A DNA stretch of 44,486 nucleotides from Lachnospiraceae bacterium UBA1766. GTDB taxonomy: Bacteria > Bacillota > Clostridia > Lachnospirales > Lachnospiraceae. Positions 23,823-31,946 of the stretch are shown here, piece by piece. The notes beneath the pieces are model-generated. The model saw nothing but the letters and a program-made list of their open reading frames with translations. It was not told the DNA's origin and searched no databases. The stretch covers positions 48,350 through 92,835 of the forward strand of contig DCGY01000041.1 in assembly GCA_002314715.1 (NCBI GenBank). Direction: 5' to 3'. Both the position numbers and the translations under genes were made by a program. Position 1 is the first letter of the stretch, and each line of letters begins with the position of its first letter.

Positions 23823-25109
23823 ATGGAGCACATTTTGGTAGGTCTTTTGTTTATTCTTTTCCTGGTGGTGCTATTTGGTATTATAAACGAAAAGACTGTT
23901 AAAATTTCAAATGATATTGCGCTGGTGTTGTTTTCCTTTGCCTTTGCAGCAGGGGTAAAGGCTCTGGAGTATTTCGGTGTGGTTTCTTTTTCGGGAACCG
24001 TTATCGGAAATATAGCGGAAATCAATCTGGAAGATTTCCTCATGGACGGAATTCTCTGCTTCATGCTGTTTTCCGGTGCCAGCGGTGTTAATTTCAATCG
24101 ATTTGTAAAAAACTTTAAGTCAATCAGCTTGCTGGCATTGTTGTCCACGGTGTTGTCCTCCTTCATCTACGGGGGAATCTTCTACCTGGTAAATCTGGCG
24201 CTACAGCTGAATTTCTCGATTTGGCTTTGTATTCTTTTGGGCTGTATGGTTTCGCCCACGGACCCGATTGCGGCAACCAGTATTCTAAAGAAGGCAGGTT
24301 TGTCCAAGAACGTTTCCACCGTTATTGAAGGAGAGTCTCTTTTTAACGACGGTACCGGTGTGGCGGTGTTTGTGTGTATCAAGAATATTGTAAATGATAC
24401 CTCGGATTTGAGTTTTCCCGTGCTGATGGCGAAGGAGCTTTTGGGTGCGATTGTAATTGCATTGGTGATTTCCTTCCTGATGTTTCAGCTTCTTCGGGCC
24501 ACCAATAACCCGATGCTGCACATCTTTATCAGTATGTTTGATGTAATGGCGGCCTATGTAATATGCGAAGAACTGGGTTGCTCCGGAGTGATTGCTTCGG
24601 TTGTCTGCGGTATTTTCTTTTCCAAGAGCCTGGCCAAGCATGAGGCCTGGCATAAGGTGGTGGATCCCAAGGACTGGTATGAGGATTTTTGGCACATTGC
24701 GGATACCCTTTGCAACAGTGTCCTTTTTATCCTGATTGGCTTCGCCGTATTAAATATTCCCACACATAAATACCTGGTGTTATTGATTCTCATTGCAATC
24801 CTGATTAATTTTATTGCCAGATTTGTAGGCGTTGGCATCTCGGCTTTCCTTATGGGAAAGAAGAGTATTCCAAATAAATACAGCATTACAGAGTTTACCA
24901 CTCTGATGACCTGGAGCGCATTAAAGGGCGGTTTGTCCCTAGCACTTGCTTTTAGCACAAAGGAATTTTTGCCTGCGGACGCTTACAATGTGATTTTGAT
25001 TATGACCTGTGTTACCATGTATTTCACCATTGTGGTACAGGGTCTTACCACAAAGAAAATCTTTGCTATTGTGGAGCGCTGGAAAGCAAAACGAATTGCA
25101 AAATTTTAA
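23823..25109 (+). CDS. CPA1-family Na+(or K+)/H+ antiporter
   Basis: 428 aa integral membrane protein with about 12 hydrophobic segments. CPA1 hallmarks: GCMVSPTDPIAATSILKKAG, IEGESLFNDGTGVAVF (the Asn-Asp pair of electroneutral antiporters), and a later TTLMTWSALKGGLSLALAF. This places it with NhaP/YjcE-type exchangers; whether Na+ or K+ is exchanged cannot be told. ATG 23823 after GGGGATGGAG. It follows trkA directly, so the pair may balance K+ uptake with cation/proton exchange. Confidence 0.9.
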   Translation: MEHILVGLLFILFLVVLFGIINEKTVKISNDIALVLFSFAFAAGVKALEYFGVVSFSGTVIGNIAEINLEDFLMDGILCFMLFSGASGVNFNRFVKNFKSISLLALLSTVLSSFIYGGIFYLVNLALQLNFSIWLCILLGCMVSPTDPIAATSILKKAGLSKNVSTVIEGESLFNDGTGVAVFVCIKNIVNDTSDLSFPVLMAKELLGAIVIALVISFLMFQLLRATNNPMLHIFISMFDVMAAYVICEELGCSGVIASVVCGIFFSKSLAKHEAWHKVVDPKDWYEDFWHIADTLCNSVLFILIGFAVLNIPTHKYLVLLILIAILINFIARFVGVGISAFLMGKKSIPNKYSITEFTTLMTWSALKGGLSLALAFSTKEFLPADAYNVILIMTCVTMYFTIVVQGLTTKKIFAIVERWKAKRIAKF

Positions 25110-25136
25110 CGAATAGAGAGACGGAAAGGAATTGTC

Positions 25137-25925
25137 ATGAAGCAGAAAGTAGACAGTATTGTAGTATCCCAAAAAGAAATTGCTCCTGCAATTTTTGATC
25201 TTTGGATTGAGACCGTGATTGCCCGGGACGCAAAGCCGGGACAGTTTATCGGTGTTTTCCCCGAAAACAAAAGCACCTTACTTCCCAGACCCATCAGCAT
25301 CTGCGAGGTGAGTGAGGACAGAAAGTCCCTTCGAATTGTTTATCGAATTGCCGGACAGGGTACGGCAGAGTTTTCCAAACTTACAGCAGGTGATCATGTA
25401 CAGGTAATGGGCACTTTGGGAAATGGGTTCCCGGTAGAAGAGGGAAAAGGCAAAAAGGTATTTCTCATGGGTGGCGGAATCGGTATTCCTCCCATGTTGC
25501 AGTTGGCAAAGACGTTAAATGAGCAGAATGGCGGAAAAGCCGGTATTCAGACGGTTGTAGGTTATCGTGACGACAAGACCTTTTTAAAAGAGGATTTGGA
25601 GCGTTACAGCGAAGTTTACATTGCTACGGAAGACGGTAGCGTGGGCACCAAGGGAAATATTATGGACGCGGTTCGTGAAAACGGAATTTCGGCAGATGTT
25701 ATTTTTGCCTGTGGTCCCATGCCTATGTTGCGTGCCATCAAGAAGTTTGCCGAGGAGACAAATATTCCTGCCTATATTTCCCTGGAAGAGCACATGGCAT
25801 GCGGTGTAGGTGCTTGTCTTGGATGTGTGGTAAAGACCAAGGAAGTGGATCATCATTCCCATGTAAACAATGCAAGAATTTGTACCGATGGTCCGGTATT
25901 TGAAGCGAAGGAGGTAGAAATCTAA
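25137..25925 (+). CDS. pyrK: Dihydroorotate dehydrogenase electron transfer subunit
   Basis: FAD and 2Fe-2S subunit that passes electrons from PyrD to NAD+. 262 aa. FAD-binding RPISICEV, nucleotide-binding GGGIGIPPMLQLAK, and a C-terminal cluster region with CGVGACLGC (CX4CX2C) plus a fourth Cys in NARICTDGPVF. ATG 25137 after GGAAAGGAA. Its TAA overlaps the ATG of pyrD (TAATG), so the two subunits are translated in step. Confidence 0.95.
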   Translation: MKQKVDSIVVSQKEIAPAIFDLWIETVIARDAKPGQFIGVFPENKSTLLPRPISICEVSEDRKSLRIVYRIAGQGTAEFSKLTAGDHVQVMGTLGNGFPVEEGKGKKVFLMGGGIGIPPMLQLAKTLNEQNGGKAGIQTVVGYRDDKTFLKEDLERYSEVYIATEDGSVGTKGNIMDAVRENGISADVIFACGPMPMLRAIKKFAEETNIPAYISLEEHMACGVGACLGCVVKTKEVDHHSHVNNARICTDGPVFEAKEVEI

Positions 25926-26851
25926 TGGATGCTGTTTGGACACCTGATTTGAGTACGGAAATCGCAGGAGTAACCTTTAAGAATCCGGTTATGACTGCTT
26001 CCGGAACCTTTGGATCCGGAATGGAATACGGAGAGTTCGTAGACTTGAACAGATTGGGAGCTGTTGTAACCAAGGGTGTGGCAAATGTACCATGGCCCGG
26101 AAATCCCACGCCCCGTGTGGCGGAAGTATATGGCGGTATGCTAAATGCCATAGGTCTTCAGAATCCCGGAATTGATGTGTTTATGGAGAGAGATATTCCT
26201 TTCCTGAAAAATTACGATACCAAGATTGTGGTAAATGTGTGCGGAAAAAGTGTACAGGATTATATCGATGTGGTAGAGCGCCTGGGGGATGAGCCGGCAG
26301 TTGCTTTGCTGGAGATTAATGTATCCTGCCCCAATGTCAAGGAAGGTGCCATCGCCTTCGGACAAAAGGCAGATGCCCTGTACAATATTACGTCGGAATT
26401 AAAGAAGCATGCGAAGCAGCCGGTTATGATGAAGCTTAGCCCCAATGTAACCGACATTACCGAAATGGCCAGGGCAGCGGAGGCAGCCGGTGCGGATGCT
26501 CTTTCTCTGATCAATACCTTAACCGGTATGAAGATTGATATTCATCGTCGGAAATTTGCAATTGCCAATAAGACCGGCGGTATGAGTGGCCCTGCGATCA
26601 AACCCATTGCCGTGCGTATGGTTTATCAGGTGGCACAGGCTGTAAAGCTTCCCATTCTGGGCATGGGCGGTATTGCTACCGCAGAGGATGCCATCGAGTT
26701 TATCCTGGCGGGAGCCAGCGCAGTCAGCGTGGGCGCCATGAATTTCGTAAATCCCTATGCGACAATTGAGGTGATTGACGGAATCGAGGAATACATGCGC
26801 AAGTATCAGGTAAAGACCATAAAAGAATTGATTGGCGCGGTACACGAATAA
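25925..26851 (+). CDS. pyrD: Dihydroorotate dehydrogenase, catalytic subunit (type 1B)
   Basis: FMN enzyme oxidising dihydroorotate to orotate. 308 aa TIM barrel. NPVMTASGTFGSGMEY at the N-terminus, the catalytic Cys in LEINVSCPNVKEG, MKLSPNVTDI, and the phosphate-binding LPILGMGGIATAEDA and GASAVSVGAM. Pairing with pyrK and the Cys (not Ser) base show the NAD-linked type 1B. Starts within the pyrK stop codon. Last gene of the pyrimidine operon; followed by a strong hairpin whose 3' arm carries the RBS of sipL. Confidence 0.95.
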   Translation: MDAVWTPDLSTEIAGVTFKNPVMTASGTFGSGMEYGEFVDLNRLGAVVTKGVANVPWPGNPTPRVAEVYGGMLNAIGLQNPGIDVFMERDIPFLKNYDTKIVVNVCGKSVQDYIDVVERLGDEPAVALLEINVSCPNVKEGAIAFGQKADALYNITSELKKHAKQPVMMKLSPNVTDITEMARAAEAAGADALSLINTLTGMKIDIHRRKFAIANKTGGMSGPAIKPIAVRMVYQVAQAVKLPILGMGGIATAEDAIEFILAGASAVSVGAMNFVNPYATIEVIDGIEEYMRKYQVKTIKELIGAVHE

Positions 26852-26873
26852 AAACTTTTTCATAATGATACAG

Positions 26874-26922
26874 ACACCTTCATATACATACTATCAGTAG
26901 TATGATGTGGAGGTGTTTTTTT
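26874..26922 (+). terminator. Terminator after pyrD that contains the sipL ribosome binding site
   Basis: A stem of 19 pairs with one bulged A (26874-26893 with 26898-26916, two G-T pairs), 4-nt loop, then T7 to 26922. The SD GGAGG at 26909-26913 is in the 3' arm and the T-run is the spacer before GTG 26923. Confidence 0.85.
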
Positions 26923-28467
26923 GTGGAACAGTTCACCCTAGATGTACCTTTTGAACATATGGATAAACGGACAGAGAGCCAGAGCGTGGTGGAGGAAGCC
27001 GTTAATTTACCGGAAAACAAGCCGGACATGGAGGATATTTTATTTTTCCACGGGCAGGTGGTTACAGAGGAAAACAAGCCGGGAACAGATGTGGTCAATG
27101 CACGGGGATACTTATGCTATCGGGTATTGTATCGTACCTTGGAGGCGGGTGGCCGCTTAGTGCCTCTGGAGGGAAGAATTCCCCTGGAAGAGCGAATTTA
27201 TGCAGACGGAATCACGCCCTCCAACCAGGTCACGGTATTTGCCAACCCGGAGGATTTCCGGATTCGAATGGTACATGCCAGAAAACTGAATGTGCGGGCA
27301 TTGCTTTCCTGGAGGATGGAGGCACCCAAAAGACAGCTGGTTCATTTTCCGACGGATGTACAGGGAGAAGAAAATACAAAAGTTTGCAAGGAAACCTGGA
27401 ATGTGACAGAGCAGATTTGTGAGAAGAAGGAAACCATCAAAATTGGGGAAGAAATCAAGCTCCCCTCCGAGTATCCCAATATTTTCCAGATTTTGTATTA
27501 TGATGTGCTGGGGAAGGATTTGGACTGTCGTCCGGGAGAGGGCGCATGTACTGTTTCGGGAGAATACAGTGTGTGGGTGTTGTATGAGGCAGAGAACCAT
27601 TCCATGAGAGCGTTTGAGACGAAGGTTCCCTACGAGGGGAAGGTGGAGTGTGACGAAGCAGTCAGCGATATGCAGTGCAGCTTGCGGGTAATTTCTCAGG
27701 ACATTAAGCTACAACCCATGACGGATTCCGACAATGAAGAGAGAATTTTTCGATTGGATGTAAATCTATCCCTGGAAATCAAGGGTTATAAGGAGCGAAA
27801 GCTGGATGTGGTAACGGATGTATACAGTACCAAAAACAACACGGAGTGCACCTATCAGGAGGAAAGAATCAATACCTCCAGACAAATGGCAAAAGGGATT
27901 GCCAGAACCGCACAGAATATTACAGTCGATGCAGAGGAAAAGCCGATTCAGCACATTTTATGCTATAAAGGATTATTGGTAACCGGGAAGGAAGAGCAAA
28001 AAAACGAGGGATTGCTTATACAGGCCGGAGTTTTGGTAACTGTTTTATATACCACCGGCGAGGAAGAAAAACCATACAAAACGATAGAACAGCTGATTCC
28101 GCTGGACTATGTTTTGGAAAACGTGGGGGAAGAAGGGGAAAAAGATGGGGTGAGCGGACAGCTTACAGAGCTTTCGGTGGAAAAGGTAACGGAAAAAGAA
28201 CTGTCCATCCGAGTGGAGGTGTGTTATCGGAAGGAATCGGTATGGGAAGAAAAGAAAATGATTTTGAACCATATAGAAGAGAGCAAAATGGATGCCAAGC
28301 AAAGGAAAAGCATGCCGGCAATTGTCATCTATACGGTTGCACCGGGAGATACCTTATGGAAAATCGGAAAGAAATACAAGATTTCCACTGACCGGATTAT
28401 GGAACGAAATCATATGACTTCCGATGAAATCTATCCCGGTGACCGCCTACTAATTTCAAAGGTATAG
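26923..28467 (+). CDS. sipL: SipL-like spore coat morphogenetic protein (SPOCS/DUF3794 repeats plus LysM)
   Basis: 514 aa from GTG 26923; an ATG at 26902 lies inside the hairpin and has no RBS. Residues about 25-440 contain repeated SPOCS (DUF3794) domains, with the recurring pattern 'DILFFHGQV...Y.V.YRT' and later 'GEYSVWVLYEAEN' and 'VLVTVLYTTGEEEK'. The C-terminus is a single LysM, YTVAPGDTLWKIGKKYKISTDRIM to YPGDRLLI. SPOCS repeats plus LysM at this length match SipL of Clostridioides difficile, which holds SpoIVA at the forespore surface for coat assembly. No signal peptide, as expected for a mother-cell protein. Expression should be sporulation-specific, independent of pyrD. Confidence 0.85.
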   Translation: MEQFTLDVPFEHMDKRTESQSVVEEAVNLPENKPDMEDILFFHGQVVTEENKPGTDVVNARGYLCYRVLYRTLEAGGRLVPLEGRIPLEERIYADGITPSNQVTVFANPEDFRIRMVHARKLNVRALLSWRMEAPKRQLVHFPTDVQGEENTKVCKETWNVTEQICEKKETIKIGEEIKLPSEYPNIFQILYYDVLGKDLDCRPGEGACTVSGEYSVWVLYEAENHSMRAFETKVPYEGKVECDEAVSDMQCSLRVISQDIKLQPMTDSDNEERIFRLDVNLSLEIKGYKERKLDVVTDVYSTKNNTECTYQEERINTSRQMAKGIARTAQNITVDAEEKPIQHILCYKGLLVTGKEEQKNEGLLIQAGVLVTVLYTTGEEEKPYKTIEQLIPLDYVLENVGEEGEKDGVSGQLTELSVEKVTEKELSIRVEVCYRKESVWEEKKMILNHIEESKMDAKQRKSMPAIVIYTVAPGDTLWKIGKKYKISTDRIMERNHMTSDEIYPGDRLLISKV

Positions 28468-28518
28468 CTCGGCAGGAAACCAAGCGACGCCGAAGGCGGC
28501 ATTTGGTTTCACCCGAGC
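28467..28518. other. Structured intergenic hairpin after sipL
   Basis: Three nested perfect stems: GCTCGG/CCGAGC, AAACCAA/TTGGTTT and CGCC/GGCG with a GAA tip. No T-run follows. A further GCAGC-gaa-GCTGC hairpin lies at 28540-28552, and CGCCGAAGG occurs twice. Could be a protein-stabilised 3' end or a small RNA; identity unknown. Confidence 0.5.
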
Positions 28519-28595
28519 GTATATGAAACAATTCCGAAAGCAGCGAAGCTGCGACTTACGCCGAAGGAAATCAGACGTTCCCAAGGGGTAGAGTG

Positions 28596-28624
28596 TTGAC
28601 GAAAGGAACAGGATTGTATATAAT
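28596..28624 (+). promoter_or_regulatory. Sigma-A promoter of ispE
   Basis: -35 TTGACG at 28596-28601, 17-nt spacer, perfect -10 TATAAT at 28619-28624. Confidence 0.85.
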
Positions 28625-28699
28625 TAAGTACAATCCATGTATACAAAATACATAAAATACAAAAAATGGAAGAAGAGACTTCCAAAAAGAGGAATATCG

Positions 28700-29563
28700 A
28701 TGGAGCAATATACCTGTAAAGCATATGCCAAAATCAATCTCAGCCTGGATGTAATCGGACGTTTGGAAAACGGATATCATCTGGTGGACATGGTCATGCA
28801 GACCGTGGATATCTATGATGTGTTAACTTTTGAGAAGACAATGGGAGAGATATCCATCCAATCGGATTGCGGTGACATTCCGTTAGATCAGGACAATTTG
28901 ATTTACAAAGCGATCATAAAAATGCGTGAGCGCTTTGGCTTCGTGGGTGGCGTGAAGGTTTCTGTGGAAAAAAATATCCCGATTGCCGCCGGAATGGCCG
29001 GAGGCAGCAGTGATGCTGCAGCAACTTTGCGGGCAATCAATGAATTATTTGAATTGGGTGCTTCGGTAAAGGAATTGCAGGAAATCGGTGTGAAAATCGG
29101 TGCGGATGTGCCTTACTGCGTGGAAGGCGGAACTATGCGCGCGGAGGGTATCGGCGAGAAATTGACTGCACTTAAGAGTTGCCCCGGGCTTTGCATTCTT
29201 GTGGCGAAGCCGGATATTAATGTGGCCACCAAAGAAGTCTATCAAAGGTTGGATGACTTGTCCGGTTATTCCCACCCGGATGTGGAGGGAATGGTACAGG
29301 CCATTGCAAATCAGGATGGAAAGGGACTTGCGGCCAGACTTGGAAATGTACTGGAAGAGGTGACGATTCCCATGCATCCGGTGATTCAAACCATCAAGGA
29401 TGAAATGCGCCGGATGGGAGCGGTAAATTGCCTGATGAGTGGCAGCGGTCCTACCGTATTTGGCATATTTGAGGAAGAAAAACAGGCGAGAGAAGCGAAG
29501 GAAAAGATTGCAGAGAAGAACTTGTCCAAGCAGATTTTTGTAACCTGTCCTTGTGATATATAA
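28700..29563 (+). CDS. ispE: 4-diphosphocytidyl-2-C-methyl-D-erythritol kinase
   Basis: GHMP kinase of the non-mevalonate isoprenoid pathway; phosphorylates CDP-methylerythritol. 287 aa from ATG 28700 (AAAGAGGAA before it); the in-frame ATG at 28637 has no RBS and adds a basic tail foreign to the family. Substrate site KAYAKINLSLDV, ATP loop PIAAGMAGGSSDAAA (about residues 94-108), and C-terminal MSGSGPTVFGIF. Has its own good promoter. The GntR gene follows about 100 bases later. Confidence 0.95.
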   Translation: MEQYTCKAYAKINLSLDVIGRLENGYHLVDMVMQTVDIYDVLTFEKTMGEISIQSDCGDIPLDQDNLIYKAIIKMRERFGFVGGVKVSVEKNIPIAAGMAGGSSDAAATLRAINELFELGASVKELQEIGVKIGADVPYCVEGGTMRAEGIGEKLTALKSCPGLCILVAKPDINVATKEVYQRLDDLSGYSHPDVEGMVQAIANQDGKGLAARLGNVLEEVTIPMHPVIQTIKDEMRRMGAVNCLMSGSGPTVFGIFEEEKQAREAKEKIAEKNLSKQIFVTCPCDI

Positions 29564-29668
29564 ACAGACACGAAGTAGCGTTTTTTAAGTTGCAATAAGC
29601 GAAACGGCTGAAAGTTCGACCGGATGAACGAAGGGAACCTGTGGAAAGCAAAAGAAAGGAATTGGGTT

Positions 29669-30361
29669 ATGGAGGATTCATTACAAGTACAATTGGATGC
29701 ATTTTTGCCATTGAGAGATGTGGTCTTTAATACATTGCGTCAGGCGATTCTGACCGGAGAGTTAAAGCCGGGTGAGAGACTGATGGAAATCCATTTGGCC
29801 AATCGTCTGGGGGTCAGCAGAACGCCCATACGTGAGGCAATCCGTAAACTGGAGTTGGAAGGTCTCGTGACCATGATTCCCAGACGTGGTGCAGAAGTGG
29901 CGCAGATTACGGAAAAGAGCCTTACCGATGTGCTGGAGGTGCGCAGAGCGGTAGATGCTCTTTGTGTGGAATTGGCCTGCGATCGTATTTCCCAGGAAGA
30001 ACTGGACGAGCTTGGAGAGGCATGTACCGCATTTGAAGCGGCTACCAAAACCGGAGACGTAAAGAAAATTGCACAGGCTGATGTGGCACTTCACGATATC
30101 ATTATCAAGGCCACCGGAAACACCAAGCTGATTCAGCTGGTGAATAATCTGTCCGAGCAGATGTATCGTTATCGTTTTGAATACATCAAGGATGCTACCC
30201 AGCATGAGAAGCTGGTGGAGGAGCACAAAATCATTTATGAGAGTCTGGTTCGTAAGGATAAAGAAACTGCCTGCAATGCGGCAAAGCTTCATATCGACAA
30301 TCAGAAGCAGACCATTGTAAATCAAATTCGTCTGGAGAAGAAAAAAACAGGCAGACCATAA
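29669..30361 (+). CDS. GntR-family (FCD/FadR-type) transcriptional regulator
   Basis: 230 aa. Start ATG 29669, after AAGAAAGGAATT; an earlier ATG (29624) is in frame without RBS. N-terminal winged helix at residues 10-75: FNTLRQAILTGELKPGERL, LANRLGVSRTPIREAIRKLE, GLVTMIPRRGAEV. C-terminal all-helical FCD ligand domain with the metal-site residues in QADVALHDI, the EEH of LVEEHKIIYES and KLHIDNQ. FCD regulators usually sense carboxylates or sugar acids; no obvious target operon is adjacent, so the ligand is unknown. Confidence 0.9.
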   Translation: MEDSLQVQLDAFLPLRDVVFNTLRQAILTGELKPGERLMEIHLANRLGVSRTPIREAIRKLELEGLVTMIPRRGAEVAQITEKSLTDVLEVRRAVDALCVELACDRISQEELDELGEACTAFEAATKTGDVKKIAQADVALHDIIIKATGNTKLIQLVNNLSEQMYRYRFEYIKDATQHEKLVEEHKIIYESLVRKDKETACNAAKLHIDNQKQTIVNQIRLEKKKTGRP

Positions 30362-30425
30362 ATCGTTGTATAGGCCGGACGCAGGTGGGCAATACTTCCT
30401 TTGAAGAGAGAAAGGAGGTACGTCC

Positions 30426-30683
30426 ATGAGACATACGAAATGGAAAGTCAGAGCCTTGGTCAGCCTGATTGGATTTGGTTTATTCTTTGGATTTTTGTAC
30501 CCGGAACTTATTTTTTTGCCGAACACCTATCAGGTAACGGATGAAGCGGGAAAGGATATTACGGATCGGATTTCTTCGCAGGAGGTGTTGGATTACCTGC
30601 TTCGGGAAAAGCCTTTGAAGGTGAGATATGTAGGAAAAGGATTTGGGAAAAATCAAAGAAGTATTTTCACGCACAGAGATTAA
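30426..30683 (+). CDS. Small membrane protein of unknown function
   Basis: 85 aa. Strong RBS (GAAAGGAGGT) before ATG 30426. Basic N-terminus, one hydrophobic segment (about residues 11-29, ALVSLIGFGLFFGFLYPEL) and a short polar tail of about 55 residues that would lie outside the membrane. Not a family I recognise. Its TAA overlaps an ATG (TAATG, 30681-30685) that opens the next frame, so the DUF1934 gene is probably translated from the same message. Confidence 0.6.
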   Translation: MRHTKWKVRALVSLIGFGLFFGFLYPELIFLPNTYQVTDEAGKDITDRISSQEVLDYLLREKPLKVRYVGKGFGKNQRSIFTHRD

Positions 30684-30721
30684 TGCCAAATAGAACCAGA
30701 TTGCGAAATGCGGGGATTTTT

Positions 30722-31147
30722 ATGACAACAGAAGAGAGTTTTTTGCCGGAATGGGTGACCTTGTCCATAACAGGGCCCGATCAGACGGTGCAAAAGATTG
30801 AAAAGGCAAAATATGTTTACAAAAACGGGTTTCATTATTTTTTGTACCGGGAAAGCCTGGAGGGACATGAGAATCCGTTTTCCAGCAGAATTAAGATAAA
30901 GAATGGTTACATGGAATTACATAGAGGTGGCCAGGTGACCATGAATTTGACGTTTGAAGAACAAAAAAGCCATAGAGCGCAATATGTTGCACCCTATGGC
31001 GTTATGACGATGGATATCAATACCCGCAAAGTGGAACTCCAAAAGGTTGGCACCAGGCTTCGGGTAAATGCCATGTATACACTGACAATGAATGAAACGA
31101 CATTAGAAGAAACCCACTGGTCAATGGTTGCAGAACCGATTACTTAA
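30722..31147 (+). CDS. DUF1934 (YwiB-like) beta-barrel protein
   Basis: Lipocalin-like cytoplasmic family of unknown function. 141 aa from ATG 30722 (GCGGGG upstream); the coupled ATG at 30683 would add 13 residues (MPNRTRLRNAGIF) that do not look conserved, and either start is possible. Visible pattern: WVTLSITGPDQ, YFLYRESLEG, IKNGYMELHRGGQVTMNLTFEEQ, YVAPYGVMTMDINTRKVEL and LRVNAMYTLTMN, the strand series of DUF1934. The 3' end overlaps the convergent gene at 31140-31616 by 8 bases. Confidence 0.7.
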   Translation: MTTEESFLPEWVTLSITGPDQTVQKIEKAKYVYKNGFHYFLYRESLEGHENPFSSRIKIKNGYMELHRGGQVTMNLTFEEQKSHRAQYVAPYGVMTMDINTRKVELQKVGTRLRVNAMYTLTMNETTLEETHWSMVAEPIT

Positions 31148-31616
31148 TGGGTTTTGCACCGGCTTTTTCCTGAGCCTTTTCCAAAGCTCTCTTGAAGAAG
31201 CCTTTTTTCTTGGCAGGAGCCTGCTCGGTTTTACCGTGAAGTCCCTTTACTTCCAATACGTAAATACCGCTGACTACTGCTTTTACTTCCTTCTTTACAG
31301 GGACGCTGTCAAAGATTTTTTCGTCACTGATTAAGGACATTACCTGGGGACCGATTTTGGCTTTGATAATCGGCAATTTGGAATTACGCATCATCTTGGG
31401 AGTCTGGTCGATTACCATCTGCGGTAGACCGGATTCTTTTAGTTTCATGCGTTTCTTATCGATAATCAGCATGGAAATAGTTTGTTTGTTTGCCTGAAGC
31501 ATTTCCTGTTGTTCTGCCTGTTTCTTCTGAGCTTTCTTTCCCAGAAAATACAGAACCACGAAAGCAATTGCGAGAATTGCCAGAATGACCAAAAAGATAA
31601 TGGTACCTGTTCTCAT
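31140..31616 (-). CDS. Conserved single-pass membrane protein of unknown function
   Basis: 158 aa; GGAGG lies 10 bases before the ATG at 31616 (minus). N-terminal membrane segment (GTIIFLVILAILAIAFVVLYFLG), a basic linker KKAQKKQAEQ, then a compact soluble part (about residues 45-125: TISMLIIDKKRMKLKESGLP, IIKAKIGPQVMSLISDEKIFD, AVVSGIYVLEVKG) and a lysine-rich tail. Such proteins occur widely in Lachnospiraceae, with no known role. The soluble part is probably cytoplasmic. The gene converges with the DUF1934 gene, overlapping it by 8 bases. Confidence 0.7.
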   Translation of the reverse strand: MRTGTIIFLVILAILAIAFVVLYFLGKKAQKKQAEQQEMLQANKQTISMLIIDKKRMKLKESGLPQMVIDQTPKMMRNSKLPIIKAKIGPQVMSLISDEKIFDSVPVKKEVKAVVSGIYVLEVKGLHGKTEQAPAKKKGFFKRALEKAQEKAGAKPIK

Positions 31617-31946
31617 AATTCTGAACCTCCAAAAATATCTGTTTCAAACGTCTTTTGACGCTCGCAAGGTATATCATACCATAAATCAGTGAAAATAAGC
31701 AATAAAACATTTGTAGGAATTTAAGACTTTTTTAAAGTAACTGTGCTATACTGTTAAAGTTATGGAAAGGAGAAAAACATAGGGCAATATTTATGTAAAT
31801 ATTATGAGGGACAATCATTAAAAATACGATGAAAAGAGCAAATCGTCAGACTGTTATCCCCTTTACTTTAGAAAAACCTTTTCAATAGGAGGAAGGTGTG
31901 GTAAAATTTTCGTTGATTTACTCGAAGAAATGAAAGGAAACAAAGA
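31617..31946. other. 330-bp gap between divergent genes, regulatory region of the isomerase lipoprotein
   Basis: No credible ORF. A -10-like TATACT lies at 31747-31752 with no good -35. An SD-like GGAAAGGAG (31765-31772) is followed only by ATG-TAA inside the perfect palindrome AATATTTA-tg-TAAATATT (31786-31803). A second possible -10, TAAAAT, lies about 40 bases before the coding start. Its function is not clear. Confidence 0.4.

Noticed and set aside
29762..30526. Minus-strand ORF of 254 codons
   Set aside because: Opposite the clearly coding GntR gene and the start of the next; no plausible start signals.
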